A DNA stretch of 43,574 nucleotides from the NCBI GenBank assembly GCA_028822585.1, contig JAPKDL010000016.1:1-43574 (forward strand), given 5' to 3'. The notes beneath the pieces were generated by a model. The model was not told the DNA's origin, made no database searches, and was given only the letters and a program-made list of their open reading frames with translations. Origin of the DNA: Alphaproteobacteria bacterium. Its GTDB lineage: Bacteria > Pseudomonadota > Alphaproteobacteria > UBA8366 > GCA-2717185. A program made the position numbers and the translations under genes. Shown one piece after another: positions 32,789-41,407 of the stretch; within the stretch, counting starts at the first letter, position 1; the number at the start of each line of letters is the position of its first letter.

Positions 32789-33412
32789 TTAGGTCGCGAC
32801 GGTGGAAAGCGTCTCGATCAGATCCCGGATGATCGTGCCCGGCGTTGGCGACCGCATTACAGAGCCCATCACGGCGACCCCCGCCGCCCCCGCGCGGACG
32901 CAATCGGCGGCGTTGTCCACCGTCACGCCGCCGAGCGCCAACACCGGCGCGCGGATGGCCTGCGTCATAACCCTCAAATTTTCCAGCCCCAGCGCCGGGC
33001 CGTATCCCGGTTTGCTATCGGTCAGGAAAATCGGGCTCATGGTGACGTAGTTCGCCCCTTCTGCGATGGCAGTTTGCGCTTCAGCCAATGAATGTGTGGA
33101 CGCACCAATCAACATCTGTGCGCCCACAACCCGGCGAACTGTCGCCACCGGCTCCCTTTGTGGCAAATGAACGCCGGGAATTTTACAGAGCGATGCTGCG
33201 GTATAGTTGCTATTCACGGTCACCGCAGCACCAAAATCGGCCGAAAGGGCGACAATAGAATCAAGTAACGGACACAATTCAGCCGTCGCCATTTTTTTTT
33301 CCCGCACCATAATCCATCGGCACCCGGCCTCCAGCGCCTCCAAAATTACGGCATCGAAAGGGAGCGTGGTGTTATTCCGGTCGGTAATCAACAACAAGGA
33401 AGGGGCGGCCAT
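32789..33412 (-). CDS. Thiamine phosphate synthase-like (ThiE/TenI) protein
   Basis: A 207-residue TIM-barrel protein. Residues 36-41 hold VREK (ThiE consensus Q-x-R-x-K is altered to M-V-R-E-K), PGVHLPQRE follows, and NYVTMSPIFLTDSKPGYGPA resembles the G-P-I/V-F-x-T-x-(S)K phosphate-binding loop. LALGGVTVDNAADCVRAGA is the usual A-I-G-G-I segment, and GVAVMGSVM ends the barrel. The normal Asn-Asp-Arg diphosphate contact appears as NSN. This suggests a ThiE/TenI paralogue, either a synthase with divergent substrate binding or a TenI-type aminase/tautomerase. No other thi genes lie near. An FNR-type box is centred 58 bases upstream of the start. Confidence 0.8.
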   Translation of the reverse strand: MAAPSLLLITDRNNTTLPFDAVILEALEAGCRWIMVREKKMATAELCPLLDSIVALSADFGAAVTVNSNYTAASLCKIPGVHLPQREPVATVRRVVGAQMLIGASTHSLAEAQTAIAEGANYVTMSPIFLTDSKPGYGPALGLENLRVMTQAIRAPVLALGGVTVDNAADCVRAGAAGVAVMGSVMRSPTPGTIIRDLIETLSTVAT

Positions 33413-33463
33413 GGTCTTTAATTCAGCCTTATTTAATGAGACTTCGATAATTTATGCGTTCAC

Positions 33464-33477
33464 TTGACATAGATCAA
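33464..33477. promoter_or_regulatory. FNR/CRP-family binding box
   Basis: TTGACATAGATCAA matches the FNR-type palindrome TTGAT-N4-ATCAA with one half-site mismatch (C for T), and TTGAC is a common variant in alphaproteobacterial FnrL sites. It lies in the gap between the ThiE-like gene (minus) and the broken MarR-like gene (plus). Centred about 58 bases from the ThiE start, it could place an activated promoter 41 bases away with a leader of about 17 bases. A target on the plus strand is also possible. Confidence 0.6.
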
Positions 33478-33687
33478 TTCATGACGCGCTGCCATCGCCT
33501 AAAGTGAAAATGTTGAAAGAAGAGAGCACGTCAGTGTCTCCCTTCCCCTCTGCTCCATAACCGAGTCACGTCCCATGCCTGACCCATTTCGATTCATATT
33601 TACAACAGTGTTAATTCTCGCCTAAGGGGGATGCAAATTTAATTCAGTTTAGTATGTTGACGGAATATTTTTGAAAGGGCGACAGGA

Positions 33688-34085
33688 ATGGCGCTGAAGT
33701 ACACGGCGGCACAGCGCAAACTTTACCTTGGCATGACCGATAACATCGGCGCCAATTGGGTCGACGTGTTTCAAGGCGACACCGAATTCTACAGCACCGC
33801 CTACTGGGACTTGCTGACCAATATCTGGTGCCAGGACGAAGCAGTTTGCAAAACCGACGCTCTACAGTTTATGACCAGACTCAAAAGCGCCCATACTGCC
33901 GGAAAATATATCGAGTCGGCGTTGCAGCGCGGATTTCTTCTGGAATCCGACCCTCCCCCCGTGACGCACGATCTAAATTGCTCACATTTTCAACAGGTAT
34001 GCGGGCCAGCCTGGACCAGTTTTTCGACCTCGCGGTCGACGATGTTCAACAAATGAGCGCCGCCCCCCTCCACCAGCCTGATTAA
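33688..34085 (+). pseudogene. MarR-like winged-helix regulator, broken by a frameshift
   Basis: The first frame from the ATG at 33688 gives AYWDLLTNIWCQDEAVCKTD and SAHTAGKYIESALQRGFLLE, a winged-helix DNA-binding core of a MarR-like family in which the SAHTAGKY helix would be the recognition helix. Downstream of a C6 run at 33955-33960 the homology moves to frame 3: PRDARSKLLTFSTGMRASL then DQFFDLAVDD, the family's wing and dimerisation helix, ending at 34085. The shift fits loss of one base (or gain of two) in or near the C-run. Unshifted, the first frame runs on to 34056 with an unrelated tail. It lies 29 bases before the Mct-like gene on the same strand, so it may once have regulated that gene. 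Confidence 0.72.
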
Positions 34086-34114
34086 ATTTCGCCACCGATA
34101 AGGATACCGTTTCC

Positions 34115-35347
34115 ATGAGCAATATTGTCAAAGGCCTTCGCGTTGTCGAAGTTTCCGCCTTCATCGCAGCCCCCTACGCCGGCTTGACCCTGGCGCAAAT
34201 GGGTGCAGACGTTATCCGTATTGATCCTGTTGGCGGCGGCCTGGATCATGGCCGATGGCCGGTCACGAAAGACGGCGTCAGCCTTTACTGGGCAGGATTA
34301 AACAAAGGCAAGCGATCAATCATGTTGAACGTCCGAACTGATGAAGGGCGCGAATTGGCGCATGGGATTATGACCGCCAGTGATTCCGATAATGGACATC
34401 CGAACGGCGGTATCGTCATCACCAATCTGCCCGCGCGCGGTTGGCTCGACTTCGAGGGATTGAGAGCGCAGCGCGAAGACTTGATCATGCTAGCGATTAC
34501 CGGCAACCGGGACGGCTCTGTCGCACTCGATTACACCGTCAATGCCGCCGCCGGTTTTCCAACCGTCACCGGCCCTGCGGATCATGACGGCCCGGTTAAC
34601 CACGTCATGCCGGTCTGGGACCTTATCGCGGGAATGACCGGTGCCAATGGGATTCTCGCCGCCGACCGTCACCGAGCGGCGACCGGCGATGGCCAGCTCA
34701 TCAAACTCGCATTGTCTGACACGGCGTTTTCCACGCTCAGCCACCTAGGATACGTGGCGGAAGTCCAGATCAACGGCGATGAACGGCCCGCCATGGGCAA
34801 TCATGTTTATGGCACTTTTGGTTGTGATTTTGAAACCAAGGGAAATCGCCGAGTCATGATTACTGCCTTCACCCCCCGCCATTGGTCCGCCCTTATTGAC
34901 GCCACGGGCACCGGTGAGCGGATCAAAAAACTGGAACAGGCGCTTGATGTTGATCTGGGCCGAGAAGATGCCCGGTTCGACGCCCGCGACGCCATTTTCA
35001 CTATCCTGAAGCCCTGGTTCCTCGCGCGCACCATCGACGAAATCCGCATCGCGTTGGACGCCGTCGGCGCGTGCTGGGGGCCCTATCAATCCTTCGCACA
35101 AGCGGTCCACGATGACCCGCGCCTGTCCACGGACAACCCAATGTTCCAAACCATCAACCAGCCCGGCGTCGGCCCATATCTAGCGTCGGGTGAAATGCTG
35201 GATTTCAGCGCCTTGCCCCGCGGCGAAACCAAACCAGCGCCACGCATAGGCGATAATACAGACGAAGTTCTAGCCTCCGTCTTAGGGCTTTCCGACGGTG
35301 AAATTGGAAAACTGCACGACAAAAAAATTGTTAGCGGCGTAATTTAA
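34115..35347 (+). CDS. CaiB/BaiF family protein, 2-methylfumaryl-CoA isomerase (Mct)-like
   Basis: A 410-residue class III CoA-transferase fold protein. Its N-terminus reads GLRVVEVSAFIAAPYAGLTL and GADVIRIDPVGGGLDHGRWP, then YWAGLNKGKRSIMLNVR. It also has ITNLPARGWLDFEGL, LDYTVNAAAGFPTVTGP with the candidate catalytic Asp139, DGPVNHVMPVWD and STDNPMFQTINQPGVG. From memory this block pattern matches 2-methylfumaryl-CoA isomerase (Mct) of Chloroflexus far better than ordinary CaiB/Frc proteins. Mct moves CoA within mesaconate between C1 and C4 in the 3-hydroxypropionate bi-cycle. The same pattern occurs in uncharacterised proteobacterial proteins, so the exact reaction is not proven. It follows a broken MarR-like gene. 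Confidence 0.82.
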   Translation: MSNIVKGLRVVEVSAFIAAPYAGLTLAQMGADVIRIDPVGGGLDHGRWPVTKDGVSLYWAGLNKGKRSIMLNVRTDEGRELAHGIMTASDSDNGHPNGGIVITNLPARGWLDFEGLRAQREDLIMLAITGNRDGSVALDYTVNAAAGFPTVTGPADHDGPVNHVMPVWDLIAGMTGANGILAADRHRAATGDGQLIKLALSDTAFSTLSHLGYVAEVQINGDERPAMGNHVYGTFGCDFETKGNRRVMITAFTPRHWSALIDATGTGERIKKLEQALDVDLGREDARFDARDAIFTILKPWFLARTIDEIRIALDAVGACWGPYQSFAQAVHDDPRLSTDNPMFQTINQPGVGPYLASGEMLDFSALPRGETKPAPRIGDNTDEVLASVLGLSDGEIGKLHDKKIVSGVI

Positions 35348-35815
35348 CAGACTGCTGCATGAATCGGTAGAAAACCATCCGGTTCGGTTGCACCATAAAA
35401 CTCTATAAATTCTGAATTTTATCGGACCAATCCTATAGAGTTGGCTCGAAAAATATATTCTGCCCGTGTTAACGGACAGGTAAGGTAAACTCGTTTATGC
35501 GTGCTAGTTTGTTAGGTGAAATACCTTACTGAACAGAAAATTTCTTAAACAAAGTAGCAATAAATTATGTTCTAGAGACCTCTGCATAAGTCGTTTTGAA
35601 TAAATTTTATTACTGACTATATTCGTAATTAATAGTTCTGATGTTAGTGTCCAGCTAAAATTAATTTTTTATGAATGCTATTTATTGGTGATTATAAATC
35701 AAAGTGCACATTTTTAGTCTTTACTTTCAATACGCTAAAAATTTTTATGTTAACTAAATGTCACCCAATTAGACTAAGACTTTAAGACTGCATTATTTTC
35801 AACCTTGGAGCCCCC
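35348..35815. other. AT-rich gene-free gap with possible mobile-element scar
   Basis: No ORF or decayed protein could be recognised in these 468 bases, which are clearly more AT-rich than the flanking genes. They hold an inverted repeat at 35400-35441 and, at 35575-35590, GAGACCTCTGCATAAG, which resembles the terminal repeats of some IS5-group elements (GAGACCTTTGCA...). No matching opposite end was found in the window, so the IS relation is only a suggestion. The hyuB promoter must lie here, and a former hyuA may have been deleted from here. Confidence 0.4.
35400..35441. repeat. Inverted repeat downstream of the Mct-like gene
   Basis: ACTCTATA (35400-35407) is repeated in inverted form as TATAGAGT (35434-35441) across a 26-base loop, and the loop itself contains AAATT-CTG-AATTT. 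It lies 53 bases after the Mct-like stop, so a transcript-end structure is possible, but there is no T-run and the stem is AT-rich and weak. Confidence 0.4.
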
Positions 35816-37483
35816 ATGCTCACCGGTCTCAGCCAGATTAATCTGCAAATCATGTGGCACCGTTTGATTTCGGTGGTCGAGGAACAGGCGCAGACGTTGC
35901 TGCGCACAGCGTTCAGCTCCATGGTGCGCGAATGCGGCGATCTCTCCGCCGGTGTGTTCGACATGAATGGGCGGATGCTGGCTCAGGCCGTCACCGGAAC
36001 GCCGGGCCATGTGAATTCCATGGCGGAATCAGTGAAGCATTTCCTACGCTACTTTCCCGCTGATACGATGAAACCAGGCGATATATACATCACCAACGAC
36101 CCGTGGATGGGCACCGGACACCTCAATGATTTTGTGTTGACGACGCCGGCCTTTCACAAGGGGCGCATGGTCGCGCTGTTTTCCTGCACCAGCCATTTGA
36201 TCGACATCGGCGGCATCGGGTTTGGCCCAGACGCCACCGATGTTCATATGGAAGGCATCTATATCCCGTTTTTGAAACTGGCCGATCAGGGCGAGATGAA
36301 CGATACGCTTTTGGCGATGATTCGCGCCAATACGCGCCAACCCGTGGAATCTGAAGGTGACGTTTACTCGCTAGCCGCGTGCAATGACATTGGTTGTCAG
36401 CGCCTGTCCGAAATGATGGGCGAGTTCGAGCTTGATGATCTGGTGGAATTGGGCGGGTATATAGAAGAGAGTTCCCGCGCGGCGGGGCTGACGGAATTGG
36501 CCAAACTGCCGAACGGTGTGTATCAAAATACGATGCGGATCGACGGTTACGACGCGCCTCTGGACCTTTGCGCGACAGTGACGGTTTCGGACACGGGCAT
36601 CCATGTGGATTTCGACGGCACGTCGCCTGAATCCCGGTATGGAATTAACGTCCCCCTCTCCTACACCACCGCCTACACCTGTTTCGGGTTGTCTTGCATC
36701 GTGGCGCCCAAGGTGCCCAACAATGCCGGGTCGCTGGGCTTGATGAGTGTGTCCGCGCCATCAGGGTGTATTTTGAATGCGCAAAAACCGGCCGCCGTAT
36801 CCTCCCGTCATGTCATCGGCCAATTGCTGCCCGACGTGGTATTCGGATGCCTGCGTCAGGCGGCATCAGAACGCACCCCAGCAGAGGGCACTTCGTGCCT
36901 GTACAACATCAACATGCGCGGCCGCACCCTGGGCGCCAATGGAGCGGGCGCGGGGTATGTGGTGACCGCCGTCACCAATGGCGGCACCGGCGCACGGCCC
37001 ACCAAGGATGGCTTGTCCGCCACCGCCTACCCAAGCGGCGTGCGTGCGTCTCCCATTGAAATACTGGAATCCATTGCGCCATTGGTGTTTTGGCGCAAGG
37101 AATTGCGGCCCGATTCCGGCGGCGCAGGTCGATTTCGCGGCGGCCACGGGCAGTACCTGGAGATCGAAAACCGGGATTCGCAGAACTTTGAACTGCTCGC
37201 CGCCTTCGATCGTATCGATAACCCGCCACGCGGCCATGACGGGGGTGAAAACGGCGCCAAGGGCCGAATTACCCTGTCTTCCGGCACCGTATTGAAAGGC
37301 AAAGGGTTTCAGGATATCCCCGCCGGCCAACGCTTGATGGTGGAAACCCCCGGTGGCGCGGGCATTGGAAACCCACATGAACGCGCGCCGGAAGCAATCG
37401 TCGCCGATATCCGCGACGGATTGGTCACACCCGACGCCGCCGAACGGGATTACGCATATGCCGCTTCGAAAAGGAGCGCTTAA
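35816..37483 (+). CDS. Hydantoinase B/oxoprolinase family protein (HyuB), orphan
   Basis: A 555-residue HyuB-type subunit of ATP-dependent hydantoinase/5-oxoprolinase/acetone-carboxylase-like enzymes. Typical blocks: RTAFSSMVRECGDLSAGVFD, GTPGHVNSMAES, GDIYITNDPWMGTGHLNDF, VPNNAGSLG, ATAYPSGVRASPIEILE, SGGAGRFRGGHGQY and the ending ETPGGAGIGNPHER. The start has GGAG five bases upstream of the ATG. In known enzymes HyuB works with a HyuA (ATPase) partner encoded next to it. Here the upstream side is a 468-base AT-rich gap and the downstream side is a dead beta-helix gene, so HyuA is absent nearby. The substrate is unknown. Its stop codon overlaps the stop of the convergent pseudogene. Confidence 0.92.
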   Translation: MLTGLSQINLQIMWHRLISVVEEQAQTLLRTAFSSMVRECGDLSAGVFDMNGRMLAQAVTGTPGHVNSMAESVKHFLRYFPADTMKPGDIYITNDPWMGTGHLNDFVLTTPAFHKGRMVALFSCTSHLIDIGGIGFGPDATDVHMEGIYIPFLKLADQGEMNDTLLAMIRANTRQPVESEGDVYSLAACNDIGCQRLSEMMGEFELDDLVELGGYIEESSRAAGLTELAKLPNGVYQNTMRIDGYDAPLDLCATVTVSDTGIHVDFDGTSPESRYGINVPLSYTTAYTCFGLSCIVAPKVPNNAGSLGLMSVSAPSGCILNAQKPAAVSSRHVIGQLLPDVVFGCLRQAASERTPAEGTSCLYNINMRGRTLGANGAGAGYVVTAVTNGGTGARPTKDGLSATAYPSGVRASPIEILESIAPLVFWRKELRPDSGGAGRFRGGHGQYLEIENRDSQNFELLAAFDRIDNPPRGHDGGENGAKGRITLSSGTVLKGKGFQDIPAGQRLMVETPGGAGIGNPHERAPEAIVADIRDGLVTPDAAERDYAYAASKRSA

Positions 37484-38060
37484 TGTTTGCCATAATTCTC
37501 CGCAGCGCGCTGCATCGCCGACGGATCGCAAGGCCCGGCACCATATTCTATCGCACCGATATCCGGCGTACCGTTATTACGCGAATTGCCGTAGAGGTCA
37601 TCGGTGACATGAGGTAATTTTACGGCTTTATCAACGGTTTTTCGATCCTTTAGAAGTGATAAATCGTACTTTTGGGACCTTTAAAATACCGTCACGTCCA
37701 GAAAATTTGCGTTTATTTAAATTTTGGACAGCGCCTGAAAAGGTATTATTACTGATATCTGCCCGGCTGGTATTAAAGCATACATCAACGCCAGAACCCG
37801 TGTTAAACGACATATTATTGTATATTTTGCGTCACTGGCCCCGCTTAGGTGGATCCCCATATCGCGGGGACAGTTAAGGATTGTGTTATTACGGATGACC
37901 CTGTTGGTGAGTTCAACCTTGCAATCCTGATTGACGCAAAACCTTTTACCCATGCCGCCGCCCAAAGACAAACCCAAGCGGACACCACCGGAATGGCAGC
38001 ATTCGCACACCAGCAGATTCTGTTCGATCATGCCATAACGGTGATTTATCTTTAAATATA
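37480..38060 (-). pseudogene. Right-handed beta-helix repeat protein, decayed
   Basis: Minus-strand pieces in several frames form the C-terminal part of a parallel beta-helix protein (pectate-lyase-like or choice-of-anchor Q type). NHRYGMIEQNLLVCECCHSG begins near 38053. VELTNRVIRNNTILNCPRDM and GIHLSGA are typical N-N-T-I coil repeats. After a shift, YNNMSFNTGSGVDVCFNTSR and ADISNNTFSGA follow. After a stop and a frame change comes LPHVTDDLYGNSRNNGTPDI then GAIEYGAG, the standard closing D-x-x-G-x-x-R-x-x-x-P-D-I-G-A-x-E-Y of these secreted proteins. A further open piece upstream (to 38159) may belong to it but is not recognisable. Such proteins are surface or secreted polysaccharide-active enzymes or adhesins. 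Confidence 0.7.
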
Positions 38061-38201
38061 ACCGAAAATTTTATTGCCGTCCGCCTTTTCAAAGTCGGCG
38101 ATCAGATTGCGGTGGCGAATCCGGCCTTTCCCACCGACAACGTCAATCAAGGGAACCATGCAGCTAGCAAGATCCGCCTAACACGTATCGGTTAAATATA
38201 G

Positions 38202-39368
38202 TCAATACGAGCGCGGCAATTCCAGAACGCGTTCAGAAATATAGTTGAGAATCATTTGTGGACTAACCGGCGCAATGCGCGGTAGCAGAGATTCCCGCAA
38301 CAACCGCTCGACATGAAATTCCTTGGCATACCCCATGCCGCCATGGGTCATGACGGCATTAGTCGCAGCTTTGAATCCCGCCTCGGCACCCAGATACTTT
38401 GCCGCATTGGCCTCGGCGCCACATGGCAGTCCCTTATCGTACAACGACCCCGCCTTCATACCCATCATGTACGCCGCCTCAAGCTCCATCCAGCTTTCCG
38501 CCAACGGGTGCTGGATCGACTGGTTCTGACCAATGGGTCGGTCGAATACGACTCTGTCTTGCGCATACTTCACCGCCCGGGCCAGCGCGTTTTGCCCAAT
38601 GCCAACGGCTTCCATCCCAATCAAAACCCGTTCTGGATTAAGGCTATGCAGGATATAGCGAAAGCCCATACCTTCTTCACCTATCCGATCTTCTAGCGGC
38701 ACCGGTAAGCCATCAAAAAAGACTTCATTGGAATCGACCGATTTTCGGCCCATTTTTTCAATTTCACGGATATCACAATATTTTCGATCGAGGTCGGTGT
38801 AAAATAGCGACAACCCATCGGTCGGACTTTTGCAATCTTCCACCGCCGTGGTGCGCGCCAGCAGCAAAATTTTGCTGGCCTCTTGCGCTGTTGTTGTCCA
38901 AATTTTCTTACCGTTGACCACGTAACCGTTGCCACTTCGCTCCGCGCGCGTTTTCAATTTCGTCGTATTCAAACCGGCGTCTGGTTCCGTAACGCCAAAA
39001 CATGTCAGCAAATTCCCTTGCACCAGATCCGGTATCCAACGTTGTTTTTGTTCATCATTACCAAACACCACAATGGAATGTGGACCAAAAATATTGATAT
39101 GAATCGCCGAGGCCGCGCTCATGGCACCCGGCGCGCGGGCAACCTGATGCATCATCAAGGCGGCTTCGGTAACGCCCAAGTTAGCGCCGCCGTATTCTTC
39201 CGGCATCGCGATACCCAACCAACCGCCATCGGCCATCGCTTTATGAAACTCAATCGGAAAATCCCCGGTATGGTCCCTATCAAACCAATACTCATCGTCG
39301 AATCCTGCGCACAACTTGGCGACACTGTCGACAATCGTTTCCTGTTGTTCAGTTAGTTGAAATTCCAT
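38202..39368 (-). CDS. Acyl-CoA dehydrogenase
   Basis: A 388-residue FAD acyl-CoA dehydrogenase. It has the N-terminal helical domain (MEFQLTEQQETIVDSVAKLC), CFGVTEPDAGLNTTKLKTRA with the flavin-contact motif, and VVNGKKIWTTTAQEASKILL. The C-terminal THGGMGYAKEFHVERLLRES is followed by the final helix. It oxidises an acyl-CoA to the trans-2-enoyl-CoA, feeding ETF. The chain specificity cannot be read by eye, and catalytic-base placement needs alignment. It is the most downstream of a minus-strand run (MaoC, CitE-like, enoyl-CoA hydratase, this gene), with gaps of 263 bases before the hydratase and 93 before this gene, so it may have its own promoter. Confidence 0.93.
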   Translation of the reverse strand: MEFQLTEQQETIVDSVAKLCAGFDDEYWFDRDHTGDFPIEFHKAMADGGWLGIAMPEEYGGANLGVTEAALMMHQVARAPGAMSAASAIHINIFGPHSIVVFGNDEQKQRWIPDLVQGNLLTCFGVTEPDAGLNTTKLKTRAERSGNGYVVNGKKIWTTTAQEASKILLLARTTAVEDCKSPTDGLSLFYTDLDRKYCDIREIEKMGRKSVDSNEVFFDGLPVPLEDRIGEEGMGFRYILHSLNPERVLIGMEAVGIGQNALARAVKYAQDRVVFDRPIGQNQSIQHPLAESWMELEAAYMMGMKAGSLYDKGLPCGAEANAAKYLGAEAGFKAATNAVMTHGGMGYAKEFHVERLLRESLLPRIAPVSPQMILNYISERVLELPRSY

Positions 39369-39461
39369 AATTTTATCTCTGTTGATGAAGGATTATCGCA
39401 CGCTTTGATTATAAGGCTAGAAAGATTGTGGAACCATGCTCATTCATACCATAGCTATGGC

Positions 39462-40253
39462 TCACCTCTTCAAACTAGGCCAGTCCGGCGCCCGTTTTTC
39501 GTTGAACGCAGCGAGCCCTTCGGCATGATCACGTGTGGCGAATAATTGCGCCAGTTCTGATTGTCCATGCGCCAACGACCCCTCCAGGGTCATATCCCAC
39601 ATGTGCCGCAACGCGTGCTTGCCGCGCTGCACCGCCGTCGGCGATTTATCAACGATGCGCCCGACCAGCCAATCGACCTTCACATCCAATTCACTCAAAG
39701 GAACGACGTAATTCACCAGCCCAATTTCACGAGCGAACTGGGCGCCAAAGAACTCTCCCGTCAACGCCATCTCCGTCATCATGCGTCGAGGTATTAATCG
39801 GCGCAGGGCGGCGACGATCAAAACCGGGAACAGACCGATGCGAACTTCAGGCAACGAAAAACGTGCATGATCTGCCGCCACCGCCATGTCACACATCGCC
39901 AACACGCCCATACCACCCGCCATAGCATCGCCATTAACACGAGCGATCAAAGGCTTTGAGAACGCATCGGCGGCAAGAAAAAATCGCACGGCGGGATGCA
40001 CCAATTCCTCCTCCTCTCTCGACAACGGACTGTCCTCGGTATCGGGTTTCAAGTCGGCGCCAGTCGAGAACGCTTTGTCGCCCACCCCTGTCAGCACGAC
40101 CGCCAACACCTCGGGATCCGCCTCCGCCGCCGCCAGCGCATCGAGCATCCGCGAAAATAAAACGCCATTATACGCGTTCCGGCGCGCCGGTCGGTTCACG
40201 GATAGCCAACAAACTGCACCGCGTTGTTCTACCAGCAATATGTCGTCTTCCAT
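39462..40253 (-). CDS. Enoyl-CoA hydratase/isomerase (crotonase) family protein
   Basis: A 263-residue crotonase-fold protein. Oxyanion-hole segments are KAFSTGADLKPD and VNGDAMAGGMGVLAMCDMAV. The usual first catalytic Glu (in G-G-G-x-E-L of classic hydratases, Glu144 in rat mitochondrial enoyl-CoA hydratase) is replaced: the sequence reads GGMGVL, with Val there. The second Glu is kept in FSLPEVRIGLFP. This pattern occurs in a proteobacterial subgroup whose substrates are mostly unknown, so hydratase activity should not be assumed. The start is taken at the ATG at 40253 (MEDDILLVEQR). The 263-base gap to the CitE-like gene holds only a short unassigned hydrophobic piece on the plus strand (VVIGTGTVVYGLLYALARLY). 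Confidence 0.88.
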   Translation of the reverse strand: MEDDILLVEQRGAVCWLSVNRPARRNAYNGVLFSRMLDALAAAEADPEVLAVVLTGVGDKAFSTGADLKPDTEDSPLSREEEELVHPAVRFFLAADAFSKPLIARVNGDAMAGGMGVLAMCDMAVAADHARFSLPEVRIGLFPVLIVAALRRLIPRRMMTEMALTGEFFGAQFAREIGLVNYVVPLSELDVKVDWLVGRIVDKSPTAVQRGKHALRHMWDMTLEGSLAHGQSELAQLFATRDHAEGLAAFNEKRAPDWPSLKR

Positions 40254-40522
40254 CCACAAATCTCCAACAGCCGTTGCTTAATCCGTTTGAGCACGTAAAT
40301 TTAGTCTAGAGTCAACAAAGCAACAATTGAAGCGGACATACAAATACACCGCAACTCGCCGGCAAGGTCGTGATTGGGACCGGCACCGTCGTCTACGGGC
40401 TGCTTTACGCCCTTGCACGACTCTATGTATTAAAACGGCGTTGACTAGCATTACTTACAACTTATCGCGCAAACTTGGGAAAGAGTGGATGCGCGTCAAG
40501 GCCGTTGTGACCTCGCGGGCCT

Positions 40523-41407
40523 TTAACGCCCGTCCATTTCGGCGGACAGCGCCAAAATTGTTTCCGCTTGTTTCAAATGCGGCATATCCACCATCTTACC
40601 GTCGATGCCAATGGTGCCAAGACCTGGGTTTTGCGCGAAAGCGGCCACGATGCGTCTTGCGTGCGCAACTTCTTCATCAGTGGGCGTAAAGGCCCGGTTA
40701 ATTGTTTCCACCTGATCCGGGTGAATCGCCATCTTGCCTACATACCCCGATTGGCGCGCCTGCAGCGCTTCAGCCTCCAACCCTTCTTGGTCGCGGAAGC
40801 TGATATAAACCGTGTCGACCGGAAGGACGCCCGCAGCGCGGCTGGCCGCCAGACATAACGTGCGTGCCAATTGATACGGCCCGTCATAGGTCCCATCCGG
40901 CAAGGTGTTATTCGTGGCACCCAAGGCCGCGGCAAGGTCTTCCGCGCCCCAGGTCAGGCCGTACAAACGTTCGGTCGAACCAATGAAACTGTCCAGAGTG
41001 AATAGCGAGCGACTGGTCTCCGTCGCCACTACTAAAATACGGGTCGCACCCAACTCAACGCCTTCTCGTGTCTCCAAGGCGGACAGCCAATGATCCAACT
41101 TGATCGCATCGGCGGCGGATTCAGTTTTGGGGAGAATAATTCCATCCGGTTTACCGGGCATCACCGCCGCCAGATCAGGCAGCGCCAAATCCGTGTCCAA
41201 CGGGTTGATGCGCACCCAGAGTTGTTGGCGTTGTCGATCTGGTTGCGCGGTCAGGAACGCACAAACCATGTCGCGCGCAATATCTTGCCGGTCATTCGAC
41301 ACCGAATCTTCCAAATCGAGGATTAGCGCATCGGCGGCGGATCCACGACCCTTCTCCATTTTCCGTTCGCTGTCCCCAGGGACAAAAAGAAACGAGCGTA
41401 AGATCAT
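40523..41407 (-). CDS. CitE/HpcH-family CoA-ester lyase (malyl-CoA/citramalyl-CoA lyase-like)
   Basis: A 294-residue TIM-barrel CoA-ester lyase. It begins [17 protein letters not shown], with [10 protein letters not shown] (Asp31, Glu33, Asp34), Arg66 in WVRINPL, the metal ligand Glu130 in [11 protein letters not shown] and Asp157 in [13 protein letters not shown], and a C-terminal lid with [13 protein letters not shown]. Family enzymes cleave or form malyl-CoA, beta-methylmalyl-CoA or citramalyl-CoA (glyoxylate or pyruvate plus acyl-CoA), or hydrolyse malyl-CoA. The standalone CitE subtype is supported by length. The MaoC gene upstream overlaps it by four bases (ATGA), so the two are translationally coupled and likely act in sequence. 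Confidence 0.9.
   Translation of the reverse strand: MILRSFLFVPGDSERKMEKGRGSAADALILDLEDSVSNDRQDIARDMVCAFLTAQPDRQRQQLWVRINPLDTDLALPDLAAVMPGKPDGIILPKTESAADAIKLDHWLSALETREGVELGATRILVVATETSRSLFTLDSFIGSTERLYGLTWGAEDLAAALGATNNTLPDGTYDGPYQLARTLCLAASRAAGVLPVDTVYISFRDQEGLEAEALQARQSGYVGKMAIHPDQVETINRAFTPTDEEVAHARRIVAAFAQNPGLGTIGIDGKMVDMPHLKQAETILALSAEMDGR

Noticed and set aside
35349-35366. Partial likeness between the sequence after the Mct-like gene and the IS-like end at 35575
   Set aside because: Only about 13 of 18 bases match, in direct orientation, which is within chance for AT-rich DNA.
36866-37531. 221-codon minus-strand ORF opposite hyuB
   Set aside because: It is the complement of conserved HyuB sequence and resembles no known protein.
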